Source: Lentisphaerae bacterium GWF2_49_21
GTDB lineage: Bacteria > Verrucomicrobiota > Lentisphaeria > Victivallales > GWF2-50-93
Direction: 5' to 3'
DNA length: 33,879 bases
NCBI GenBank assembly: GCA_001804805.1
Contig: MHBH01000073.1
Span: forward strand, 158,539-192,417
The position numbers and the translations under genes were made by a program. The notes below the pieces were generated by a model that did no database searches, was not told the origin of the DNA, and worked only from the letters and a program-made list of their open reading frames with translations. Below, piece by piece: positions 17,611 through 24,695 of the stretch (position 1 is the first letter of the stretch; each line of letters opens with the position of its first letter).

Positions 17611-18186
17611 TCATTTGATCTTTTCAGTGACGAGCCGAAGCTGCGTGATCACATCTTGTCCGGCATAGAACAGAGGAGACAACTGATGTTTCTTTTCCCC
17701 AAGTTCATTTTCCTTGGCCTTGGCCGTCACTTTCCCTTTTTTTGTTAGAATGTAAAAGACTGTTTCTCCCTGCTTTGGAAATGGGAACTCAGTCGCAGGC
17801 GAACATGATGAAACGAACTTGTCTGCAAGCTGGGACATTTGCACTGACGCCTTGCGGACGGTCTCATGCCCGCCACCGCCGATTATGCCACCGCCGCTGC
17901 TGAAATAGAGGCTCGCAGCGCCGTCCGCAAGAGCAACCAGTGTGACAGTGGCTTCCGGGAATCCGGTTTCCATGACAACGCCCCACACCTGGTTTGTTCC
18001 GACAAAATCCTGAATCCCCGCCTGCGTCGGATCCATTGTAAGAATCTGATTCCTCAACCCAAGACATGCCTCAACCGCCTTGTCGCGGTCAGTAGCAGGT
18101 TTTACTTTGGCACGCAACCGGTTCAAGACGACAAAGGCCCCAATGCCGACCGCGAGAATCACTATTATTATGATAAATATTTTCAT
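17611..18186 (-). CDS. Hypothetical membrane-anchored protein
   Basis: A 191-residue protein with one N-terminal membrane helix (about 2-22) and a soluble domain outside. It has a glycine-rich turn (SSGGGIIGGGGHETV) at about 96-110 and otherwise a mixed alpha/beta pattern (FYILTKKGKVTAKAKENEL). I do not recognise a characterised family. AGGACT precedes the ATG. It follows a multi-helix membrane protein on the same strand, separated by 74 bases that contain a possible recombination-site-like segment. Confidence 0.6.
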   Translation of the reverse strand: MKIFIIIIVILAVGIGAFVVLNRLRAKVKPATDRDKAVEACLGLRNQILTMDPTQAGIQDFVGTNQVWGVVMETGFPEATVTLVALADGAASLYFSSGGGIIGGGGHETVRKASVQMSQLADKFVSSCSPATEFPFPKQGETVFYILTKKGKVTAKAKENELGEKKHQLSPLFYAGQDVITQLRLVTEKIK

Positions 18187-18196
18187 TTAAGTCCTG

Positions 18197-18250
18197 CTAG
18201 AACTGAGTGATGCGGCCGTAGTCCGTGTGCGTTCCAGTGATCTGTTGGGC
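18197..18250 (-). other. Segment resembling the translated-repeat/attC class
   Basis: Read on -, the segment starts GCCCAAC (18244-18250, fits RYYYAAC) and ends near GTTCTAG (18197-18203, a poor fit to GTTRRRY). In one frame it reads NRSLERTRTTAAS, which resembles the NxSLEPTRVGAGSSA-type translation of integron attC-like repeats known from environmental bacteria (from memory). No integrase gene is in the window and the second core is degenerate. Confidence 0.25.
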
Positions 18251-18260
18251 AATTGCATCA

Positions 18261-18968
18261 TCATCTCAGCGGAGGAAAACAGAACAGAGAAACGAACCAT
18301 GCAAAAAACACGACGAGTCCAAAGAGACCATGTCTCCAGTGATGTCTCAAAGAAGGCACCGAAGTTACGAGCAAAAGAATCATGAAGGATGAACCAAAGT
18401 TGATTAACATCACCTGATCCTCCATTGCAGGTGCGCCATATCTCAAAATCCAGTACAAAAGGACAAGACTGGAGCAGAACAGTTCGATGGCCCATCGCCA
18501 CGTCTGCACGAGCGATTCTGGAATTACCGTTCGGTGTTGTTCGTCCATAGGTGCCTCATCTGTCTTGCTTCGGTAATAGACCACAATTGCTATTGCAGGT
18601 AGAACGCAGACACCACCTACAAGTGCCAGCTCGAACAACACTCCAAGCAATCCACCTTTGAGATTATGCCAGTAGCCGAGTGTGAATATATCCCCCCCAT
18701 CATAGTAAAATAGATCGCACAGCATAACCAGGAGAGCGGAGCTAAAAGGTCCGGCAAGCAATGTGCCATACGACAATGGCTTCTTGCGTGCAACCCTGAA
18801 GAGGCAGAGAAGAAATGTCACGAGAACCGCCATTGGAGTGCTCAGCAGAATATACTGGAGGGACCATGCCCATCTGCCACCTTTGACAACCTCCACGACC
18901 ACAATAGCAACCCAAAGTGCCAGTGCCATGCCTGCCACTGCGATTACATATGGTGTCCGAGATTTCAT
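18261..18968 (-). CDS. Hypothetical polytopic membrane protein
   Basis: A 235-residue protein with about six to seven membrane helices (e.g. VIAVAGMALALWVAIVVVEV, YILLSTPMAVLVTFLLCLF, LFCSSLVLLYWILRYG, LFGLVVFFAWFVSLF). There is no conserved motif I can name. The frame opens 11 codons earlier at a GTG (19001), but the ATG at 18968 begins a normal membrane-protein start (MKSRTPYVIAV); neither has a strong ribosome site. It may be cotranscribed with the following anchored protein. Confidence 0.55.
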   Translation of the reverse strand: MKSRTPYVIAVAGMALALWVAIVVVEVVKGGRWAWSLQYILLSTPMAVLVTFLLCLFRVARKKPLSYGTLLAGPFSSALLVMLCDLFYYDGGDIFTLGYWHNLKGGLLGVLFELALVGGVCVLPAIAIVVYYRSKTDEAPMDEQHRTVIPESLVQTWRWAIELFCSSLVLLYWILRYGAPAMEDQVMLINFGSSFMILLLVTSVPSLRHHWRHGLFGLVVFFAWFVSLFCFPPLR

Positions 18969-19086
18969 TGGGGTCCAACTTATTATTACACACAATTCCA
19001 CTTTTGCCGGGAAAACAGGGGAAGGAGACTCACCCCCAAAGCACTTCTAAAATAGAACCTTCGTAGTCGTAAAGTCAAGATTTATG

Positions 19087-19216
19087 TTTGTAGTAGCGCA
19101 TGTTTGCGCGTTATTGCTTCTTATGGATCGCCGGGCCCTGTACCGGCTCTAAATACGCCAGCACGGAGTCTGGCGTTCCTTTAAGTCAAGAACGCGCAAA
19201 CATGCGCTACTACAAA
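19087..19216. repeat. 130-bp element with perfect 26-bp inverted ends
   Basis: The arms 19087-19112 and 19191-19216 are perfect reverse complements and begin TTTGTAGTAGCGCATG. The interior holds the hairpins CCGG-GCCCTGTA-CCGG and ACGCCAG-CACGGAGT-CTGGCGT. The TTTGTAGT end recalls the TTGTAGT elements at 9453 and 31886. Confidence 0.85.
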
Positions 19217-19292
19217 CGAATCAAAGACGAACTTCTCCAACCTTCGTAATACTATCCGGCATTTTCTTGTTTTTTATGCACGTTCTTCTTAC

Positions 19293-19382
19293 GAATGCGA
19301 TAGCATTCCCGGGAGTGCGGTGACAAAGTCACCGCTAGCGCAGACTTTGTCTGCGCACTCCGACGGTCAGGCTATGCCTGAC
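19293..19382. repeat. Array of hairpins between genes
   Basis: Four hairpins follow each other: GAATGC-GATA-GCATTC (19293-19308), GCGGTGAC-AAA-GTCACCGC (19317-19335), GCGCAGAC-TTT-GTCTGCGC (19338-19356) and GTCAGGC-TAT-GCCTGAC (19366-19382). The middle two are enclosed by GGAGTGCG / CGCACTCC (19312-19319 with 19354-19361). With the element at 19087-19216 this accounts for most of the 19002-19445 gap, which has no gene. Confidence 0.8.
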
Positions 19383-19445
19383 GTAAGAGGCAGAAATATT
19401 CCTTCTTAAACTTCGTGAGCTTCGTGGTGAAAATCTCCTCTTTTC

Positions 19446-21212
19446 TCAATCGTACGGCAACTGGATCCTTGGTATATATGTCCTGGCACAGCTGTCGACG
19501 AGGCCGCCGGGGCGTGATCTTTCGAGCCAGAGGGCCTTGTGTTCCGCCATGAGATCAAGAAGTCTCAGCACGAGCTTGTGCAGGAGATCATGGGATGTGG
19601 CTGTCCCGGTCTTCTTGTTGAGTATTGCGCGTTCGGTGTTCCAGAGCGCGATCTCGGCGGCGAACCTGCATTCCCTCTTGATCAGAGGATTCTCTGCGGG
19701 GATATTTTTCAGGAGTGCTGCAAGGTTGGATTTGACCTTCTCCCATTCCTCAAGTTTTCCAGGGAAGGAAGGATTGAGGAAGGGCTTCATGAACACTGCG
19801 AATGTCGAATTGGAATTCCCTGATTTCAGGCATTCATCGGCCTCGCCAAGCTTCTCGAGCCATTTCCCAAGTGAAGGCTCATTGAAGATGTGTAAGGATT
19901 CAGATTCGGAGTCGGTGTATGATTTTCCGCTCCATGCGACGGCGACGCCCTCCATCATGCCGAAAAGGCTGATGGGCCATTGCTGGTTGTGTCCGTTGTC
20001 GCCCCATTCCGTGATGACGAATCCCTTTGCGGAATTCGCAGATCCTTCATCAGCGGCCAGCTCGAGATTCTTCCTTCTGTTTGCCGTCCTGCCGGTGAAC
20101 GACTGCCATCCGCCTGCTCCGGGATAGACCCAGGCGTCAAGACCGGCTTCGCCGAGACTTTTCAGCCTGTTCTTGAAATCGGTGTTGCCGTCATAGCCCC
20201 AGACATTACCGATGAGTTCCGGAGGGAGAGGGGGGATCTCGCTGCGTTTGTTGCCGAAATCCGGATCAACCCAGAATGACGGGCGTTTGCCGTTCTTGAC
20301 GACAAATTCCGCGACATCCGCAACATGTTCGCCGTATACTGCGTTCTTGCCGCGTTTTTCGACTTCCGCTTTAGATCTGCCTTTTCCGAGATCCCAGGGT
20401 TCGTCGCAGCCGATGTTGACATAATTGCCGGAGCAGAGGGGCATGAGCTGTGATAACAATTCCTTTACGAGTTTGCGCGATTTAATGTCAGTCGCGCAGA
20501 GTGTGTTCGGCTGGACATACCAGTACATGTTGACGAAATGACCTCTGTCCATTTCCCCGAGAGGGGCGTACTGGGGATGTTTTAGCCATCTTTCGAAATG
20601 TCCAAGCGTGTTCTGGTTGGCGCAGAGAGAGACTCCGCGTTCGCTGCAATAACGGTCGAGGATGATCATCTCTTCGGCGGTCATTGGTGAAGCGTCGCGC
20701 CAGACGGTTTCGTGTCCCTTGTATGCGAAAGAGTGTTCGATATAGAGTTCGAGATGGTTCCCCTTGAGTTCGGCGATCCTGTCGACAAGCTGGAAGAGGG
20801 TGCTCATGGTGGGGACGCGGTCGCGGGAGATGTCGAGCATGACTCCACGTTCCGGAAACGCAGGCCAGTCCTCAATTTTCAGGACAGGAATTTCCTTCGG
20901 AGAACTTTTTATCAGCTGGGAGACTGTCCTGAGGGCATGAGTGATTCCGGTATCTGAAGCCGACTCGATGGTGATGAATCCCTTTGGATTGATCTCCAGA
21001 CGGTATCCCTCGAAACCGCCTTTGACGGATGAATCGTGCGAGCAGCGGATGAATCCTCCGTCTGAGGACATGAGGGCCCTCCTTTTGAAAACCATTTCGA
21101 CGGATTTCTGGGCTGCACCGCTGACGGTGATGGTAGATGGGACTTTGATCTTCCCTTTTCCAATGGTGCATTTGACGGGCATCGGATAAAACATGAGATC
21201 GGATTGGTCCAT
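19446..21212 (-). CDS. Glycoside hydrolase family 20 (beta-N-acetylhexosaminidase-like)
   Basis: A 588-residue protein. Residues 1-115 form the GH20 N-terminal domain, ending before EDWPAFPERGVMLDISRDR, the typical start of the GH20 barrel. The catalytic Asp-Glu pair is D270-E271 (YVNIGCDEPWDLGKG). Other conserved barrel segments are NTLGHFERWLKHP at 201-213 and the Trp-rich VWGYDGN. GH20 enzymes remove terminal N-acetylglucosamine or N-acetylgalactosamine by substrate-assisted catalysis. There is no signal peptide, so it probably acts on imported oligosaccharides. AAAGGA lies 9 bases from the ATG. It starts 24 bases after the DUF4143 ATPase gene on the same strand. Confidence 0.88.
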   Translation of the reverse strand: MDQSDLMFYPMPVKCTIGKGKIKVPSTITVSGAAQKSVEMVFKRRALMSSDGGFIRCSHDSSVKGGFEGYRLEINPKGFITIESASDTGITHALRTVSQLIKSSPKEIPVLKIEDWPAFPERGVMLDISRDRVPTMSTLFQLVDRIAELKGNHLELYIEHSFAYKGHETVWRDASPMTAEEMIILDRYCSERGVSLCANQNTLGHFERWLKHPQYAPLGEMDRGHFVNMYWYVQPNTLCATDIKSRKLVKELLSQLMPLCSGNYVNIGCDEPWDLGKGRSKAEVEKRGKNAVYGEHVADVAEFVVKNGKRPSFWVDPDFGNKRSEIPPLPPELIGNVWGYDGNTDFKNRLKSLGEAGLDAWVYPGAGGWQSFTGRTANRRKNLELAADEGSANSAKGFVITEWGDNGHNQQWPISLFGMMEGVAVAWSGKSYTDSESESLHIFNEPSLGKWLEKLGEADECLKSGNSNSTFAVFMKPFLNPSFPGKLEEWEKVKSNLAALLKNIPAENPLIKRECRFAAEIALWNTERAILNKKTGTATSHDLLHKLVLRLLDLMAEHKALWLERSRPGGLVDSCARTYIPRIQLPYD

Positions 21213-21236
21213 TTTATAATTCCTTTATGTTTGTTT

Positions 21237-22469
21237 CTATAATGTATCCCATGGCAATGAATAATCATTTTCAGTGATTTTGGAGAACTCATGAGTTGGG
21301 GAAATGACAAGACCAGGGGAGATCTTCAGTTTCGGATAAGTTTTTCTGAAGGCCAAGATTCCTTTTGCGTCATCTCGTCTTGGATTTCCTGTCAATTTGA
21401 CTTCAATGGGGAAAAATATACCGTCGCGTTCAAGGATAAGATCAACTTCGGCGCCACCATGGCTTCTCCAATGGTAAATATACGGGGGGATTGGCATTGT
21501 CACTGACAATTTCCTGATTTCCGACAGTACAGCCGTCTCGAACAAGGCACCTGTGAGAGGGTGTCCTGAAAGTGACTGTGGAGATGAAAGCATCTGGAGC
21601 ATGCATGCCAGTCCTGTATCGCTTAAATATCCCTTTTCCTTGCCGCTGATCCGTTTTGTCGTGTTTCCACTGAATGAAGGTATCTGGAACCACTGGAACG
21701 TGGAGGAGAGGATTGCAAGCCAGCGCTGGGCGGTCTGAGGAGTGACTCCAATATCGCGTCCAAGATGGGAGCAGTTGACCTCCTGCGAGGTGAGGGCTGC
21801 GGCCAGCCTTATGAACCTTCCGAACTGCTGCAAGTCGTTTACATCGGAGAAAAGCCGGACATCGCGTTCGATATAGGTGCGGAGATATGAATTATGGAAG
21901 TCCGGGATGAGTTCCAATGAAAGGGAGTCGGCCTCCGGGAGCCAGCCCCTCCAGATCTGTTCGTAGAGAGTGCGCGGCTGTTTGATACGGCTGGGAGGAG
22001 CCGCGATGAAATTTTTCGGAGATGACAGCCATCTTTCGAGCCAGTTCGGTCCGTTTTTCACAATCGCAATCTCGCGCATGGAAAAACCATTCAGATCGAG
22101 GAATACGGCACGTCCGGCAAGGCTCTCGGAAAGATTTTTCATCACGCTCCACTGCTGGGATCCGGTCAGAATATATTGTCCAGGCTTCTTGTTGCCGTCA
22201 ATTCTCCGTTTGATAGCGGAGACAAGTTCAGGGGCGTATTGGATTTCATCTAAGATCACAGGAGGCGGATGGTTGTCAAGGAACAATTCAGGTTCCCTTC
22301 TGGCATTGCCGACATCCGTTGACGGATCGAAGATGACCGACGGCATGTCCGGGAAAAGGTTTTTCAGCAGGGTGCTTTTGCCGACCTGCCTGGCGCCGGA
22401 CAATACGACCACCGGAAAGCTTCCAGTCAGTTTCCTCAATCTTTCGGATACGGATCTTTGCTTGTACAT
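21237..22469 (-). CDS. AAA-type ATPase with DUF4143 domain
   Basis: A 410-residue protein with an N-terminal P-loop domain: Walker A GARQVGKST at about 25-33 and Walker B VILDEIQ at about 70-76. TGSQQWSVMKNLSESLAGR follows, and the C-terminal half has the DUF4143 nuclease-like pattern (HWRSHGGAEVDLILERDG ... FPIEVKLTG, a PD-(D/E)XK-like arrangement of E, D and E-x-K). These proteins are widespread, often act as orphans, and are possibly linked to defence or toxin-antitoxin activity; the function is unknown. No good Shine-Dalgarno is visible. Proximity to GH20 is probably only shared transcription. Confidence 0.85.
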   Translation of the reverse strand: MYKQRSVSERLRKLTGSFPVVVLSGARQVGKSTLLKNLFPDMPSVIFDPSTDVGNARREPELFLDNHPPPVILDEIQYAPELVSAIKRRIDGNKKPGQYILTGSQQWSVMKNLSESLAGRAVFLDLNGFSMREIAIVKNGPNWLERWLSSPKNFIAAPPSRIKQPRTLYEQIWRGWLPEADSLSLELIPDFHNSYLRTYIERDVRLFSDVNDLQQFGRFIRLAAALTSQEVNCSHLGRDIGVTPQTAQRWLAILSSTFQWFQIPSFSGNTTKRISGKEKGYLSDTGLACMLQMLSSPQSLSGHPLTGALFETAVLSEIRKLSVTMPIPPYIYHWRSHGGAEVDLILERDGIFFPIEVKLTGNPRRDDAKGILAFRKTYPKLKISPGLVISPTHEFSKITENDYSLPWDTL

Positions 22470-22548
22470 ACATGAAATATAATGATGCCATCATCAAATA
22501 TCAAGGTTATAATTCTGAAAAATAATTCATTTAATTTGCCTTTGGGTC

Positions 22549-22583
22549 TTGACATAAGTATACTAGTATAGTACTATTATACT
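22549..22583 (+). promoter_or_regulatory. Strong promoter overlapped by a 27-base quasi-palindrome
   Basis: TTGACA (22549-22554) and TACTAT (22572-22577) are 17 bases apart. The interval 22557-22583 is symmetric at 22 of 27 positions and contains the perfect palindromes TATACTAGTATA (22559-22570) and ATAGTACTAT (22568-22577). It covers the spacer and -10 box and lies about 73 bases before the exported module gene. The natural candidate to bind it is the GntR/LacI regulator encoded 1 kb downstream. Confidence 0.7.
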
Positions 22584-22655
22584 CAAAGACGGATGATTAT
22601 GGAGAGAAAAGATTTTAAAATATAAGATTATAAATAAAAATTATGGAGGATGCAG

Positions 22656-23249
22656 ATGAGAAAGACGAAGATTATGATGGCTGCGGTTCTTGCCGCGGGG
22701 ATGGTCTATGCGCAGGGAGTGAAATTCCCGTTCTTCGTGTATAACAATGACGGGGAAAAGGACAATACCCATTTCATCCCTTCCGGATACATGGGCGATT
22801 TCGGTGATTTCAAGGTTGAAATGAATTCCGCGGACGCCCCCAAGGAAGGGAAGACCTGCATAAAGGTCGTGTACAGCGCCCAGAAGACGCAGGGGCAGGG
22901 CTGGGCCGGTGTATTCTGGCAGGAACCGGAGAACAACTGGGGCGAGAAGGACGGCGGATACAACCTGACAGGCGCAAAGAAATTCGTATTCTGGGCCAAG
23001 GGCGCGCAGGGAGGCGAGGAAGTTGAATTCATGGTCGGCGGCGGACCTGGCAAGGACGGGAAAAAAGGAAATACCGCTGAAGCGAAACTCGGGAAGGTCA
23101 CGCTTGCGAACGCCTGGACGAAATATTCAATAGATCTGTCGGGCAAGGATCTTTCAAACCTTATTTTCGGATTCGGCTTCGTAGTCGCCGGGAATGCGAA
23201 GACATTCTATCTCGACAGGATGGCATATACGGACGGGGACATGGAGTAA
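22656..23249 (+). CDS. Exported stand-alone beta-sandwich module (CBM-like)
   Basis: A 197-residue protein: signal peptide (MRKTKIMMAAVLAAGMVYA-Q) followed by one domain of about 165 residues. The same domain forms the C terminus of the two glycosidases in this locus. The shared pattern is IPSGYMG, a Cys in KTCIKV, W-A-G-V-x-WQ, NNWG, GGYNLTGAK, FWAKG, GGE, and a final FYLDR. This resembles family-11/CIA30-like sugar-binding sandwiches in size and in its aromatic residues, but I cannot assign it to a named family. As a lone module it could bind glycan or help the enzymes dock. GGAGG directly touches an ATG at 22650, so the ATG at 22656, 6 bases away, is the likelier start. A repressible promoter lies upstream and a hairpin follows the stop. 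Confidence 0.75.
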   Translation: MRKTKIMMAAVLAAGMVYAQGVKFPFFVYNNDGEKDNTHFIPSGYMGDFGDFKVEMNSADAPKEGKTCIKVVYSAQKTQGQGWAGVFWQEPENNWGEKDGGYNLTGAKKFVFWAKGAQGGEEVEFMVGGGPGKDGKKGNTAEAKLGKVTLANAWTKYSIDLSGKDLSNLIFGFGFVVAGNAKTFYLDRMAYTDGDME

Positions 23250-23269
23250 CTCGGGCATTCTTGCCCGAG
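23250..23269. repeat. ATTCTT-loop hairpin directly after the stop codon
   Basis: CTCGGGC and GCCCGAG enclose ATTCTT. The loop is the same as in hairpins at 9463 and 17462, but the stem differs. No T run follows, so termination would be weak. Confidence 0.7.
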
Positions 23270-23364
23270 AAATCAGGGCGGCGAAACGGAGTATCGGAGA
23301 GAAGAAGTAAAAATATAAAACTGTAAATTGAATGAATACGGGGGCAAGAGGACATAATAAATCT

Positions 23365-23550
23365 ATGAAACCAAAAGAATCAGCTCCTGATGAGAAAATT
23401 ATTGAAAAGGATGAATGCGACTTCTGCGGAAAAGAATTGGAGAAGGGAAAAGGACGGTTCATCAATGAAGAAGGTGTTTTCTGTATAACATGCTATAGGG
23501 AAAAACATTTCATGGTCAGAGCCCTTAGCGAAACAAAGGAAGCTATATGA
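23365..23550 (+). CDS. Small four-cysteine zinc-ribbon protein
   Basis: A 61-residue protein with C18xxC21 and C40xxC43 (CDFCGKEL ... GVFCITCY), a single zinc-ribbon or half-LIM type finger between charged ends. The frame opens 11 codons earlier (23332), but the ATG at 23365 has AGAGGA upstream, though at about 12 bases. Its stop overlaps the start of the GntR/LacI regulator (ATGA), so the two are translated together. This suggests a partner or modulator of the regulator, though that is inference. Confidence 0.6.
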   Translation: MKPKESAPDEKIIEKDECDFCGKELEKGKGRFINEEGVFCITCYREKHFMVRALSETKEAI

Positions 23551-24692
23551 AAAAGAAATTGAAAAAATCCAGAGGCAGAGGAAAGAACTCCGGAGAGTTC
23601 CTGTATAAGGAAATTTATGAAATTATCAGGAAAGATATTCTTTCAGGGAAGCACAAGCCCGGAAACAGAATACCTTCAGCGGATGAGCTTGCTGATACTT
23701 ACTCCGTCAACAGGCTCACTGTCAGGAAGGCTGTTTCCGGGCTGATCGCCGAAGGTCTGATCTACACGAAGCCTGCCCAGGGGACATACGTGGTAGATGA
23801 GGTGGATGGTGTTCTGGAGAGAAGGAACGCTGAGCATGCCAACGGCAGAACCCTCAACGTCGGGATCGTGTCAAGAATGCTTGTCACCGACAACATAGGA
23901 TTCTACCATTCCGACATGATTGCCGGAATCCACAAGGGGCTTATCGAGAACAAATCGAATATGACGATACTTCCATTTACCGGGAAGGAGACTGAGACGA
24001 AGCTTTTCGACCATGTCAGGAAAAGCAATCTTGATGCCGCGATTTATATCGGACCATTCGAGACATCTGCTCTGAGAACTATGATCAGCAAGGGGGTTCC
24101 GTCGGTTCTTCTCGATTTCTGCATGAAGAATTCCGGGACCGACTGCATAGTGATTGACAATGCGTCCGGCGGCTACAAGGCGATGGAGCATCTGGTCCAG
24201 CTGGGACACAGGGATATCGCCGTAGTCATGGGCGCCACGGATCAGCCGGCGTCGAGTGAACGTCTGAGCGGTGCAATGAAGGCGGCTGCCGAATGCGGGA
24301 TACCGGAAAAATCCATAAAGGTTGTCAGAGGGAATTTCATGGAGATAAGCGGATATGAGTCGGTCGCTGAAATGATAAGGTCCGGAAATGTTCCAACTGC
24401 GATATTCTTCATGAACGATGAAATGGCGTCCGGTGGAATCAGGGCCCTGAAAGAGCTCTCCAAGCTGTCGATCCCGCAGGACGTCTCAATTGTAGGATTT
24501 GACAACAGCGCATGGTCCCTTATGACAAGCCCGCAGTTGACTACGATCTCCGCGCCGGTCATGCAGATGGGCAAGTTCGCGGTGCATCGCCTATTCGCCA
24601 AAATCAGGAACGGAGGGGATTATTCACCGAGTTCAACGCAGATGGAGACAACGCTCATAATCAGAAAATCAACAGGTAAATCCAGGAGGTAG
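23547..24692 (+). CDS. GntR-type DNA-binding domain fused to LacI-type sugar sensor (AraR-like)
   Basis: A 381-residue regulator. Residues 17-83 are a GntR winged helix (YKEIYEIIRKDILSGKHKPG, RIPSADELADTYSVNRLTVR). Residues 97-378 are a periplasmic-binding-protein-like sensor of the LacI class (VGIVSRML, GGYKAMEHLVQLGHRDIAVV, AIFFMNDEMASGGIRALKE, VSIVGFDNS). The AraR type uses this layout to release DNA when a sugar binds. It is coupled to the small zinc-ribbon gene and followed after 3 bases by a glycosidase gene, which makes it the local regulator. AAAGGA is well placed before the ATG. The ligand is unknown. Confidence 0.92.
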   Translation: MKKKLKKSRGRGKNSGEFLYKEIYEIIRKDILSGKHKPGNRIPSADELADTYSVNRLTVRKAVSGLIAEGLIYTKPAQGTYVVDEVDGVLERRNAEHANGRTLNVGIVSRMLVTDNIGFYHSDMIAGIHKGLIENKSNMTILPFTGKETETKLFDHVRKSNLDAAIYIGPFETSALRTMISKGVPSVLLDFCMKNSGTDCIVIDNASGGYKAMEHLVQLGHRDIAVVMGATDQPASSERLSGAMKAAAECGIPEKSIKVVRGNFMEISGYESVAEMIRSGNVPTAIFFMNDEMASGGIRALKELSKLSIPQDVSIVGFDNSAWSLMTSPQLTTISAPVMQMGKFAVHRLFAKIRNGGDYSPSSTQMETTLIIRKSTGKSRR

Positions 24693-24695
24693 CCG

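Noticed and set aside
19087-19382. Possible CRISPR array or tRNA genes among the hairpins
   Set aside because: The units are palindromes of different sequence and length without equal spacers, and no tRNA-like T-loop or anticodon arm is present.
23250-23269. Intrinsic terminator after the exported module gene
   Set aside because: The hairpin is strong but no T run follows, and the same loop class occurs as a dispersed repeat.
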